47,785 bases of DNA from ZC4RG36 sp964652205 (GTDB lineage: Bacteria > Chloroflexota > Anaerolineae > Aggregatilineales > Phototrophicaceae): assembly GCA_964652205.1 (NCBI GenBank), contig CAZZAO010000023.1, forward strand, positions 1 through 47,785, read 5' to 3'. Within the stretch, counting starts at the first letter, position 1; every line of letters begins with the position of its first letter. Below the pieces are notes generated by a model. That model made no database searches. It saw only the letters and a list, made by a program, of their open reading frames with translations, and was not told where the DNA came from. The position numbers and the translations under genes are program-made. Shown here piece after piece: positions 35,668 through 43,802 of this stretch.

Positions 35668-36947
35668 TGGTGTTCGCCGCCGTCGCGCTGATCGGCATCG
35701 CGGCAATTGCGATCCTCAACGCGCTGACCTTCCCGCGTCTTAAATCCCCTGAGGAAAGGCCGTCCGGTCTGTCATGGCTTCCCCCTCTCCATATACGGGG
35801 ACAGAGCGCGCCGAGCAGTCTTTGCCCGGCAGGAGCCGGAAGCCGCGTCGGTCAGAGGGAGTGGTTAGAGAGCCGACGGATATCATCCCCACGGCAGGCG
35901 AATGGCAGGCTGTCGGTGCTGATTCCGGCGCGAGACGAGGCGGCGGTTATCGGCGCGACGGTGCGGGCGCTGCTGGCGCAGGCCGACATCGCGCTTGAGC
36001 TAATCGTACTCGACGATGGCTCGACCGACAGCACGGCTGAAGTCGCTCTGGCTGCCGGAAACGGCGACCCGCGCCTGCGCGTGATGACTGGCGCGCCGCT
36101 GCCTGACGGCTGGATCGGCAAGCCGTGGGCCTGCCAGCAGTTGAGTCAGGCAGCCAGCGGCGACTGGCTGATCTTCACCGATGCCGACGTGCGCTGGCTG
36201 CCGGGATCGCTGGCCGCGCTGATGGCCGAGGCGGCCCGAAGCCGCGCTGACCTGCTGACTGTCTGGCCGACACAGATCGCCGAGACGTGGGGCGAACGGC
36301 TGGTCGTGCCGCTGCTGGCGTTCGTCATCCTCGGCTACCTGCCGGTCGTCGGCGTCCATCGAACGCGGGTCTCCTCACTGGCAGCCGCCAACGGCCAGTG
36401 TCTCGCCTTCCGCCGCGCGGCCTATGAAGCAGTCGGCGGGCATGCCGCTGCGCGCGGCGAGATCGTCGAGGACATCGCGCTGGCGCGGCGCGTCAAGGCG
36501 GCGGGGCTGCGGCTCCGCATGGCCGACGGCGCAGGGCTGATCGTCTGCCGGATGTACGCAGGCTGGCCCGCCGTCCGCGATGGTTTCGCTAAAAACATCA
36601 TCGCTGGCTACGGTGACAGCGCAGCAGCGCTGATCGTGGCGACCCTGTTCCACGGACTGATTTTGCTGGCTCCCTGGCTGTGGCTGGCCGTGCCGGGGCG
36701 AGCGTTGTTCGCGCTGGCGCTGATCGCGCTCGGCATCGGCGCGCGGGCGCTGACGGCAGCCGTCACGCGGCAGCGGATCGGCGACGCGCTGCTGCTGCCG
36801 CTTTCCGCCCTGCTGATGACGGCGATTGCCGGGCGGGCGCTGTGGTGGCGCTGGCGCGGCGGCGTCCGCTGGAAAGGCCGGACGATTACGCGGCTGAAAG
36901 CGAGCGACGCTTACGCGGTCGAAACAGGCGCGCAGAGTCGCGGTTGA
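35655..36947 (+). CDS. Membrane-anchored GT2 glycosyltransferase (CrtQ-like), with in-frame repeat insertion
   Basis: A 430-residue protein: an N-terminal helix (residues ~5-22), then a GT-A domain starting LSVLIPARDEAAVIGATV. It shows IVLDDGSTDST, IFTDADVRW (DxD metal site) and GEIVEDIALARRVK (acid-base ED), with C-terminal helices for membrane attachment. It probably transfers a sugar to the 1'-hydroxy group made by CruF. Residues ~30-76 do not resemble the family: this part (about 35745-35890) is encoded by a family-2 dispersed repeat that keeps the frame open. The start at 35655 lies inside the acyltransferase gene. Whether the insert affects activity is unknown. Confidence 0.82.
   Translation: MEPLMVFAAVALIGIAAIAILNALTFPRLKSPEERPSGLSWLPPLHIRGQSAPSSLCPAGAGSRVGQREWLESRRISSPRQANGRLSVLIPARDEAAVIGATVRALLAQADIALELIVLDDGSTDSTAEVALAAGNGDPRLRVMTGAPLPDGWIGKPWACQQLSQAASGDWLIFTDADVRWLPGSLAALMAEAARSRADLLTVWPTQIAETWGERLVVPLLAFVILGYLPVVGVHRTRVSSLAAANGQCLAFRRAAYEAVGGHAAARGEIVEDIALARRVKAAGLRLRMADGAGLIVCRMYAGWPAVRDGFAKNIIAGYGDSAAALIVATLFHGLILLAPWLWLAVPGRALFALALIALGIGARALTAAVTRQRIGDALLLPLSALLMTAIAGRALWWRWRGGVRWKGRTITRLKASDAYAVETGAQSRG
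35805..35847. repeat. Family-2 dispersed repeat core inside the GT2 gene
   Basis: This 43-nt core matches the intergenic sequence 42494-42537 except for a few substitutions and one length difference. Both copies carry paired arms around a CTTT-containing loop, followed by GGCAGGAGCCG. The surrounding insert, about 35745-35890, is translated in frame. Confidence 0.75.
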
Positions 36948-36963
36948 AAGTTGAGAGAAAAGT

Positions 36964-37365
36964 ATGATGCAGGTCAAACCCATGCAGGCGATCAATCAGG
37001 AAGAACTCAATATGGCGCTGGCCTATCTGGCCGGAGCGCTGCCCTCACGACCGCGCTGGATCGTGCTGGCGACCAGCGACGGCGAAATCGTCGGTCAGTA
37101 TCTCGGCAGGAATGACCACGACCGGATTCAGACACTGGTTGCCGCGACTGTTTCGCTGTGCGCGTGGCTGGCTTACGACGCTGCCGGTGGCCCCGCGCGC
37201 GTCACGGTCAACCTCGGCGACGACGGCGCGTGGTTGATGCTGCCGGTCGATGACAGCTTTTGCATCTACGTGGCGGTCAATCGAGTGCGCTCGCTCGACG
37301 CTTTCATGACCGCGACGCGCGAAGGACTGCTGCCGCTGCTCGACATGCTGGGCGTCGATGGCTGA
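36964..37365 (+). CDS. Roadblock/LC7-like small protein
   Basis: A 133-residue protein. After a short helix (EELNMALAYLAGAL) comes WIVLATSDGEIVGQYLGRN, then a long helix (IQTLVAATVSLCAWLAYD) and strands TVNLGDDGAWLMLPV and FCIYVAVN, the topology of a roadblock/LC7 (MglB-like) domain. Such proteins regulate small GTPases or form scaffolds. It lies between the GT2 and crtD-like genes and overlaps the latter by eight nt. Why a roadblock protein is in a pigment operon is unclear. The start could also be three codons or so later. Confidence 0.6.
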   Translation: MMQVKPMQAINQEELNMALAYLAGALPSRPRWIVLATSDGEIVGQYLGRNDHDRIQTLVAATVSLCAWLAYDAAGGPARVTVNLGDDGAWLMLPVDDSFCIYVAVNRVRSLDAFMTATREGLLPLLDMLGVDG

Positions 37366-38863
37366 GGCCGCGCCGGTCGTCGTCATTGGCGCGGGCATCG
37401 GCGGCCTGAGCGCCGCTGTTCATCTGGCGGCGGGCGGGCGGCGCGTGCTTGTGCTGGAGCAGAATGCGACAGTTGGCGGCAAGATGAGCGAGCAGATCGA
37501 TGCCGGGTTTCGCTGGGACAGCGGGCCGTCGGTCATCACCATGCGCCATGTCTTTACCGAGTTATTCGCGGCAGCCGGACGGCGGCTGGATGATTACCTC
37601 GATCTGCTGCCGGTTGAGCCGCTGACGCGCTATCGCTGGCGCGACGGCACGACCCTCGACGCCAGCCGCGATCCTGAGCGGATGGCCGCGCAAATCGCGG
37701 CAGTCGCCCCGCAGGATGTCGCTGGCTACCGCGCTTATCTGGCTTACGCCGCCCGGATTCGCCGCGTCACCGGCCCCAAGTTCATCGACCACGACCCGCC
37801 GACTTTCGGCCAACTGGCGCGAACGCCGCTGCTGGACGCGCTGGCTGTTGACCCGCTGCGGACGATGGACGGCGCGGTGCGGCGTTTCGTCCGCTCACCC
37901 TACCTGCGGCAGATGCTCGACCGCTTCGCCACCTACGTCGGCGCGAGTCCGTTTCTGGCTCCGGCGACCCTCAACGTGATCGCCGACGTCGAACTGAGCG
38001 GCGGCGTCTTCTATCCGCGCGGCGGCGTCTATGCCCTCGCCCGCGCTTACGAGCGACTGGCGCGCGAGCTGGGCGTCGAAATTCGGACAGGCTGCCCGGT
38101 CGAGCGGATTGCGCTGCGCGACGGCGCGGCCTGCGCGGTCATGCTGGCCGATGGCGCGCGCGTTGAGGCGCAGGCGGTCGTCGCCAACGTCGATGTGGCG
38201 ACAGTCTACGAGCGCTTGCTGCCGCGCGAACCGGCGCTGATCCGGCGCGCTGACAGGCTGCGGCGGATGGAGCCTTCGTGTTCCGGCTTCGCGCTGATGC
38301 TCGGCGTCGAGGGCGAGCATCCACAGCTCGCGCATCACAACCTCTTCTTTTCCGACGATTACCGGCGCGAGTTCGAGGCTATTTTCCGGCGCGGCGTCCC
38401 GCCCGATGATCCAACGATCTACCTCGCCATCACCTCAAAGACCGATGCCGATCACGCGCCGCCGGGCTGCGAAAACTGGTTCGTGCTGGTCAACGCGCCG
38501 CCGCTCGGCGCCCGCTTCGACTGGTCGAGCGGGGCGGACGCTTACCGTGATCGGGTGCTGGCGACGCTGGCGGCGTTCGGTCTGGACGTCCGCGACTGCA
38601 TCCGCGTCGAGCATCGGCTGACTCCGCTCGATCTGGAACGGCGGACTGGCGCTCGGCGCGGGGCGCTGTATGGCGCGTCGTCGAATGACCGCTGGAGCGC
38701 GTTTCGACGTCCGCACAACCGCGCGCCGGACGTGCGCGGCCTGTACTTCTGCGGCGGGACGGCGCATCCCGGCGGCGGCGTGCCGATGGTCACGCTGTCG
38801 GGTCGCGCTGCCGCCAGAATGGTGCTGGCAGATTTTCCCTCACCCGTCATTGCGGGCAGGTGA
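37358..38863 (+). CDS. crtD: CrtD-like carotenoid 3,4-desaturase (CrtI superfamily)
   Basis: A 501-residue flavoprotein with N-terminal VVVIGAGIGGLSAAVHLAAGG and the DSGPSVITMRHVF segment. The C-terminal signature YFCGGTAHPGGGVPMVTLSGR differs from both crtI (24546) and crtO (29811). With CruF present, 3',4'-desaturation of 1'-hydroxy-carotenoids is the likely step, as in the deinoxanthin and myxol pathways. CrtN-type desaturases are the alternative. It overlaps the roadblock gene and ends the dense plus-strand run; 429 nt of non-coding DNA follow. Confidence 0.78.
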   Translation: MAEAAPVVVIGAGIGGLSAAVHLAAGGRRVLVLEQNATVGGKMSEQIDAGFRWDSGPSVITMRHVFTELFAAAGRRLDDYLDLLPVEPLTRYRWRDGTTLDASRDPERMAAQIAAVAPQDVAGYRAYLAYAARIRRVTGPKFIDHDPPTFGQLARTPLLDALAVDPLRTMDGAVRRFVRSPYLRQMLDRFATYVGASPFLAPATLNVIADVELSGGVFYPRGGVYALARAYERLARELGVEIRTGCPVERIALRDGAACAVMLADGARVEAQAVVANVDVATVYERLLPREPALIRRADRLRRMEPSCSGFALMLGVEGEHPQLAHHNLFFSDDYRREFEAIFRRGVPPDDPTIYLAITSKTDADHAPPGCENWFVLVNAPPLGARFDWSSGADAYRDRVLATLAAFGLDVRDCIRVEHRLTPLDLERRTGARRGALYGASSNDRWSAFRRPHNRAPDVRGLYFCGGTAHPGGGVPMVTLSGRAAARMVLADFPSPVIAGR

Positions 38864-39292
38864 AGCGCTGAAGTCGATACCCGGTTTCGTAGGAGCCTGT
38901 TGATGAGTGTGTCTCGTAATCAACTCGGCAAATCCTCGTCTTGAGATGACTGCTACCATTGAGAGCGATACCATTGATGGTCTTTACAAATTCAGGTTGG
39001 ATACTGTTTCTGCGGCTTTTTTAGCTGGCTTCAGCCAGCTTCAGTTTGATTGCCGGATGGCTTCCAGCCTCCGGCAATCGGGCCGAAATAATCAAGCAAA
39101 GTCCATCATCAAGCCCGTTTTCTGAATGATCAGTATAGCCTGGTTGATCGCGCAATTTTGCGGCAGGCGCAATTTTTCGCGCCTCTACGAAAGGCCAGCT
39201 TGCTTGACGACGTGAATTTCTGGAACTTTTGCCGTCGTCGGACGTTACATACTGTAGACAACCATGCCTTTGAGTCGCAGGGCTGACCGACC
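38864..39292. other. Intergenic region after the carotenoid cluster
   Basis: It contains a 7-bp stem (AGCTGGC, TTCA, GCCAGCT) at 39024-39041, preceded rather than followed by a T run, so it does not look like a plus-strand terminator. GTTGAT and ATCAAC arms lie near 38898-38924. A 13-codon ORF at 38902 has AGGAG before it but no other support. Near 39250-39255, CATACT may be the -10 of the next gene. GC is low here, and no real gene is seen. Confidence 0.45.
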
Positions 39293-39988
39293 ATGTTTGA
39301 ATCCGAGCGGGTTTCGCGGCGCAGCTTGATCGTCGGCGCGCTGTCATTCGTCGCCGTGACCGTCATTCTGACCGTCCTCATCAGCCGTGTCGGGCCGGAG
39401 CGGATTCGCGCGCTGATCGCGCAGGCGGGGCTGTTCGGCCCGCTGATCTACGTCGCGCTGCGGGCGCTGACTTATATCGTCGCGCCGCTCAGTACCGGGC
39501 CGCTGCTGTTCGCGTCGGCTGTGATGTTCGGCACGGTCGAAGCGATTGCCTACTCGATCATCGGTGAGACGCTCGGCGGCTGCGTCAATTTTCTGCTGGC
39601 GCGGCGCTTCGGTCGCCCGGTTGTCACGCGGATGGTCAGGCGCGACGGAATGCCGCGCGTCGAGCGCTTCTACCGCATCCTGAGCAGCCCGTGGGCGCTG
39701 GTCTACGCCCGGCTGTTCCTGTTCAGCATCTACGATTTCATCAGCTATGCTGCTGGCCTGACGGCGCTCAGGTTCCGCGATTATGCCGTTATCAGCTTCG
39801 TCGTCGGCCTGATTCCAACGGTCGGCGCGGTGCTGATCGGCTCAACGCTGACTGGCGATCCGCGTCAGTTGGTCGTCATGTACGGGACGCTGGCGGTCGT
39901 CTCGGCGCTGACGTTCGTGCTCTTCGGGCGCATCCGCCGCCTGCTCCGGCTTGATGACGGGGCGGCGGGGCCAGCAGGGCGAACGTAA
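39293..39988 (+). CDS. TVP38/TMEM64 (VTT domain) membrane protein
   Basis: A 231-residue membrane protein of the DedA/VTT superfamily. The N-terminal helix (SLIVGALSFVAVTVILTVL) is followed by the VTT core with LFGPLIYVALRALTYIVAPLST and GETLGGCVNFLLARRFGRPVV, then FSIYDFISYAAGLTALRFRDY. Relatives move or scramble lipids, including undecaprenyl phosphate. No Shine-Dalgarno sequence is obvious before the ATG at 39293. It is separated from the carotenoid genes but shares their strand. Confidence 0.82.
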   Translation: MFESERVSRRSLIVGALSFVAVTVILTVLISRVGPERIRALIAQAGLFGPLIYVALRALTYIVAPLSTGPLLFASAVMFGTVEAIAYSIIGETLGGCVNFLLARRFGRPVVTRMVRRDGMPRVERFYRILSSPWALVYARLFLFSIYDFISYAAGLTALRFRDYAVISFVVGLIPTVGAVLIGSTLTGDPRQLVVMYGTLAVVSALTFVLFGRIRRLLRLDDGAAGPAGRT

Positions 39989-40177
39989 CGCTCACCGTCA
40001 TCTGTCCACTTTACCGGTGCGGTTTCATCCGAGCAAGGCGCGGAAGTTGCCCGGTCGGGCGCTACCCTATGGCTCGCAGCCACCCGGATGATAGACCAGC
40101 CTGTCCACTTTCGGCTAAAACTGGCGAAAATAAAAGGGTTGCCCGTTTGCGGCAGTCCTGTTCAATTGACCCTGCGA

Positions 40178-41158
40178 TCACGCCGATGCGGTCGAAACCT
40201 GCTGGTTAAACACCGGCAGGATTTCCCGCTGATAGAACTGCATGAAGCCTTCCTGATCGTGGCCGATCTGGTGGATGGTGACATGATCGAATCCAGCGTC
40301 AATAAACTTCTGAATACTCTCGATGTGCTTTTGGGGGTCGCTGCCACAGACGATCATTTTGGCGATATCGTCTTCACGGACGTTTTTGGCGGCCTGCTCA
40401 AAATGGGCAGGCGTCGACAATTCCTGACTCAATTCACCGCCCAGCCCGGCGGTCGGCCACTGCTTGAAGGCGGTCCTGAGGCCGGTTTGCTCGTCTTTGG
40501 CCCAGCAGACAGTAGCCTGACCATATTTCGGTTTGCCCTTGCCGCCAGATTCCTCAAACTTCCGAACCACATCGGCGTCGGGCGCGGTGCTGATCAGGCC
40601 GTCGCCGAGCTGACCGGCCAGCTCGGCGGCCTTCGAACCAGACGCGCCAAAGTAGATCGGCGGGAGCTGATCGGGCAGGGTATAAATCTGCGCGTTCTCG
40701 ACTGTGTAGTACGCGCCGTAGTACGACTGCGAGCCGCCTTTCCAGAGCAGTCGGATGATTTCAATCGACTCCTCAAGCATCTCAGCGCGAATTTCCCAAG
40801 CAGGCCAGCGCTCGCCGGTAATGTGCTCATTCAGGGCTTCACCTGTGCCAACGCCGAGGAAGAAGCGTCCCGGCATCATCGCGCCAGTCGTCGCCGCCGC
40901 CTGAGCAATGATGGCCGGGTGAATGCGAATAATCGGGCAGGTGACGCCAGTCCCCCAGATCATCTTCTGCGTGATCTGAGAGATGCCGCCGAGCGATGCC
41001 CAGACCAGCGGCGACTGTCCCTGTTTGTCGATCCACGGATGATAATGGTCGGAGATCATGGCGAAGGGAAACCCAACTTCTTCGGCGCGGCGCGCGCTGC
41101 GCATGAGTTCCGCAGGCGTGAGTTCTTCGGATGAAAGGGAATAGCCAACCTGAGCCAT
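40178..41158 (-). CDS. F420-type LLM class oxidoreductase (TIGR03557-like)
   Basis: A 326-residue luciferase-like TIM barrel. It starts VGYSLSSEELTPAELMRSARRAEEVGFPFAMISDHYHPW, then GVGTGEALNEHITGERWPAWEIRAEML and QLGDGLISTAPDADVV, the pattern of the F420-dependent glucose-6-phosphate dehydrogenase-related subfamily. Use of F420 is inferred from family; no F420 biosynthesis gene is in view. AGGAGA lies eight nt before the ATG, and a strong promoter at 41255-41283 gives a leader of roughly 90 nt. A weak hairpin plus a T-rich tail (near 40125-40150, minus strand) may end transcription. Confidence 0.87.
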   Translation of the reverse strand: MAQVGYSLSSEELTPAELMRSARRAEEVGFPFAMISDHYHPWIDKQGQSPLVWASLGGISQITQKMIWGTGVTCPIIRIHPAIIAQAAATTGAMMPGRFFLGVGTGEALNEHITGERWPAWEIRAEMLEESIEIIRLLWKGGSQSYYGAYYTVENAQIYTLPDQLPPIYFGASGSKAAELAGQLGDGLISTAPDADVVRKFEESGGKGKPKYGQATVCWAKDEQTGLRTAFKQWPTAGLGGELSQELSTPAHFEQAAKNVREDDIAKMIVCGSDPQKHIESIQKFIDAGFDHVTIHQIGHDQEGFMQFYQREILPVFNQQVSTASA

Positions 41159-41254
41159 CGTTTCAGTCTCCTGATTGAATTGTGACCTGCGGATGAAGCG
41201 GAGATGCGCTCATCATAGGGGAACCGTAGAAGCCCGCGTGTGCTGGCATTAATT

Positions 41255-41283
41255 ACTATATACATTATGATTGAGTCGGTCAA
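41255..41283 (-). promoter_or_regulatory. Sigma-70 promoter of the LLM oxidoreductase gene
   Basis: On the minus strand, TTGACC (41278-41283) and TATAGT (41255-41260) are separated by exactly 17 bp. This is the best-scoring promoter pattern seen in the window. It lies ~97 nt before the ATG at 41158. Confidence 0.75.
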
Positions 41284-41385
41284 TGAAGCAGGACATTAAA
41301 AAAAAAGAGTACCCTGGGCTGTTCCGGCCTTCCCCGCAGTATCAGCCCTACGGAAATCGGCGACAGCCCTCACATCGGCGCGCGG

Positions 41386-41391
41386 TATAAT
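41386..41391 (+). promoter_or_regulatory. -10 element (TATAAT) of the HDAC-family gene
   Basis: A consensus TATAAT lies 33 nt before the TTG start. No good -35 is found at 17 bp, so factor-dependent or weak initiation is possible. Confidence 0.55.
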
Positions 41392-41424
41392 ACGGGGTCG
41401 TCCGCTTTGCTGAGGGCCGCTGCG

Positions 41425-42345
41425 TTGAAAGCCTTCTATACCGATGTTTTTGTCCTGCCGCTGCCGACCGGGCATCGGTTCCCAATGCCGAAATACTATA
41501 ATCTGCGCGAGCGGCTGCTGGCCGAGGGGATTCTGACGCCGGATGAGCTGCATTTGCCCGACGCCGCAACCGACGCGCAAATTCTGCGCGCTCACGATGC
41601 CGATTACCTGCACAAGGTTCAGAGCGGCCTGCTGACCGACCGGGAGATTCGGCGCATCGGCTTTCCGTGGTCGCCGCTGATGGTCGAGCGCTCGCGCCGC
41701 TCAACGGGCGCGACGATTGCCGCCTGCCGCGCGGCGCTTCACGAGGGGATTTCGGTCAATCTGGCCGGGGGAACCCATCACGCCTTCCGCGACCACGGCG
41801 AGGGCTACTGCGTCTTTAACGACGCTGCGATTGCCGCGCGGGCGATGCAGGACGAAGGCCGCGTCCGCCGAGTCGTCGTGATCGACTGCGACGTTCATCA
41901 GGGTAATGGGACAGCCTCGATCCTCGCAGGCGACCGGACGGTGTTCACCTTCTCGGTGCATGGCGAGAAGAACTTCCCGTTCCATAAGGAGAAGAGCGAC
42001 CTCGATATCGAGCTGCCCGACGGCACGACTGACTCCGTCTATCTGGCCGCCGTCGAGCAGGGGACGCGCGCGGCGATTGCGCTGGCCGGGGCCGACCTCG
42101 CTATTTACCTCGCCGGAGCCGATCCTTACGTCAACGACCGACTGGGGCGGATGTCGGTCAGCTTTGAGGGACTGGCCGAACGCGACCGGATTGTTTTCGA
42201 GCTGTGCCGCGAGGCCGACCTGCCGGTCGCGGTGACGATGGCGGGCGGCTACGCCAGAGAGGTCAGCGACATCGTCACCATCCACGCACAGACGATCCGC
42301 ACGGCGAAGGAAGCGCTGAGGATGTTAGGAATGAAGGCGGAGTGA
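41425..42345 (+). CDS. Histone deacetylase/acetoin-utilisation family deacetylase
   Basis: A 306-residue zinc deacetylase. Typical segments are present: TGHRFPMPKYYNLRERL, NLAGGTHHAFRDHGEGYCVFND, VVVIDCDVHQGNGTA (Asp and His zinc ligands), YLAGADPYVNDRLGRMSVSFEGL (second Asp) and VTMAGGYA. These bacterial proteins remove acetyl groups from lysine, polyamines or other small molecules. The TTG start at 41425 was chosen because GAGGG lies eight bases before it and the protein then begins KAFYTDVF, as homologues do; the TTG at 41407 has no such site. Confidence 0.88.
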   Translation: MKAFYTDVFVLPLPTGHRFPMPKYYNLRERLLAEGILTPDELHLPDAATDAQILRAHDADYLHKVQSGLLTDREIRRIGFPWSPLMVERSRRSTGATIAACRAALHEGISVNLAGGTHHAFRDHGEGYCVFNDAAIAARAMQDEGRVRRVVVIDCDVHQGNGTASILAGDRTVFTFSVHGEKNFPFHKEKSDLDIELPDGTTDSVYLAAVEQGTRAAIALAGADLAIYLAGADPYVNDRLGRMSVSFEGLAERDRIVFELCREADLPVAVTMAGGYAREVSDIVTIHAQTIRTAKEALRMLGMKAE

Positions 42346-42352
42346 AGGCTGT

Positions 42353-42436
42353 TCAGCCGTCGTAGGCCACCATGCCGCGGCAGGACGGGTAGTTAGAACA
42401 GCCCCAGAATGGATGCCCGGCATCAGAGGCGGGCAT
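42353..42436 (-). pseudogene. Remnant of a topoisomerase-type zinc ribbon
   Basis: Minus-strand codons read HPFWGCSNYPSCRGMVAYDG and stop at 42353. This is the second half of a C4 zinc ribbon as found at topoisomerase I C termini and in nuclease-related proteins. The first CxxC half is missing and is replaced by a 20-bp palindrome (42431-42450) with stops beyond it. A disrupted gene fragment is more likely than a 27-residue gene. Confidence 0.65.
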
Positions 42437-42450
42437 GATGCATCATGCCC
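42431..42450. repeat. Perfect 20-bp palindrome
   Basis: GGGCATGATG is followed directly by its reverse complement CATCATGCCC. It cuts into the zinc-ribbon fragment. The layout resembles the GTAGGGGC...GCCCCTAC hairpin at 9277-9305. Confidence 0.9.
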
Positions 42451-42493
42451 CGACAAAATGCCCTGATCTTTCTCCCCTCTCTGCCTGCGGCCT

Positions 42494-42655
42494 AGCGTGC
42501 CGAACGCCTCTTTGTTCGGCAGGAGCCGAAGGCCGCGAAGGGGACGGGGATGAGGTCGGCGGGCGCGAAAAATCGCGCCCTTATGGGAGACGTCACGCTG
42601 TCTTTTCTCGGCTCTCGGCTCTTACTCATTACTCATCGCTCACCACTCCTCACCA
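42494..42655. repeat. Cluster of dispersed repeats between the HDAC and aldo/keto reductase genes
   Basis: 42494-42537 is a family-2 copy (also inside GT2), with an 8-bp stem TGCCGAAC/GTTCGGCA. 42561-42580 is a perfect 8-bp hairpin GGGCGCGA-AAAA-TCGCGCCC. 42592-42617 is a TTTTCTCGG repeat, and 42619-42655 is a run of ACTCATT/ACTCATC words that reaches the stop of the aldo/keto reductase gene. No gene is seen. Confidence 0.8.
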
Positions 42656-43621
42656 CGCATAGGCTTCGGGCGCAGGGCCGCCGGGGCCGGGCCAGATCGT
42701 GTCGAGCGTCTTGAGCTGCTCTTCCGTCAACTGAATGTCGAGCGCGTGGACGCCGCCCTCGTACTGCTCCATCGTGCGCGGGCCGGTGATCGGCGCGGTC
42801 ACGCCGGGGCGCGATAACAGCCAGGCGACGGCAACGTCCGCTGGCGTCTCGCCAATTTCCTTGCAGAAGGCTTCGTATTTTTCAACGGCGGGGCGATGTT
42901 TCTCAAGCGATTTCTCGATGTCTGCCGAGGCGCGCCGACCCTGCGACTGCTTCTCCAGCACGCCGCCGAGCAGGCCGCTCGCCACCGGACTCCACGGAAT
43001 AATGGCGAGTCCATAGGCGTGCGCCGCCGGAATCACTTCCAGCTCAATCGAGCGCTTGGACAGGTTGTACAGGCTCTGCTCGCTGACCAGCCCCATGAAG
43101 TGCCGCGCTCTGGCGATTTCATTAGCCTGCGCGATATGCCACCCGGCGAAATTGCTGCTGCCGACGTAAAGGATTTTGCCTTCCCGCACAAGCTGCTCCA
43201 TCGCCTGCCAGATTTCTTCCCACGGCGTCGCCCGGTCGATATGATGCATCTGGTAGAGGTCGATGTAGTCAGTCTGGAGACGGCGCAGGCTGCCTTCGCA
43301 GGCGCGGCGGATGTTGAGCGCCGACAGTTTGCTCTCGTTCGGCCAATCCCCCATCTCGCCATAGACTTTGGTCGCCAGCACGACCTTCTCGCGCCGTCCG
43401 CCGCCCTGCGCGAACCAGCGCCCGACGATCTGCTCGGTGACGCCCTCGCCCTTCTTCCTGCCATAAACGTTGGCCGTATCGAAGAAGTTGATGCCGTCGT
43501 CCAGCGCTCGATCCATGATGGCGTCACTCTCCGGCTCGCTGGTAAACGGGCCGAAGTTCATCGTGCCGAGGCACAGTCGGCTCACCTTGAGGCCGGTACG
43601 TCCGAGATGGGTATACTGCAT
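42650..43621 (-). CDS. Aldo/keto reductase (YajO/general stress 69-like)
   Basis: A 323-residue AKR: YTHLGRTGLKVSRLCLGTMNFGPF, GINFFDTANVYGRKKGEG (Asp/Tyr), VLATKVYGEMGD (Lys), DLYQMHHIDRATPW (His) and GSSNFAGWHIA. NADPH-dependent reduction of aldehydes is expected. The start at 43621 has AGGAG six bases upstream. The C-terminal WPGPGGPAPEAYAW tail is the common subgroup ending. It is clearly distinct in sequence from the AKR in the carotenoid cluster (28078). Confidence 0.9.
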   Translation of the reverse strand: MQYTHLGRTGLKVSRLCLGTMNFGPFTSEPESDAIMDRALDDGINFFDTANVYGRKKGEGVTEQIVGRWFAQGGGRREKVVLATKVYGEMGDWPNESKLSALNIRRACEGSLRRLQTDYIDLYQMHHIDRATPWEEIWQAMEQLVREGKILYVGSSNFAGWHIAQANEIARARHFMGLVSEQSLYNLSKRSIELEVIPAAHAYGLAIIPWSPVASGLLGGVLEKQSQGRRASADIEKSLEKHRPAVEKYEAFCKEIGETPADVAVAWLLSRPGVTAPITGPRTMEQYEGGVHALDIQLTEEQLKTLDTIWPGPGGPAPEAYAW

Positions 43622-43802
43622 GATTCGCTCCTGTAGGCTTGATTGCAGAAAGTGTGACCAGCGTGCGGATATTCGACAGCGGACGCTGTGGGTTAATTGT
43701 TTCTCATGCGCTCGCTTCGGGCAATGTTTCGGAACGGGCGCGAATGCGTCAGGCAGCAGCGAGCGGCCTGACGATTCGGCGCAGCGCCCGCCTGAGCCTG
43801 CG

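Noticed and set aside
38902..38943. 13-codon leader peptide with AGGAG upstream
   Set aside because: Too short, no attenuator structure, and nothing downstream that would be controlled by it within 300 nt.
39024..39041. Terminator after the carotenoid cluster
   Set aside because: The T run is on the 5' side of the stem, so it does not fit a plus-strand intrinsic terminator; the minus strand has no gene reading into it.
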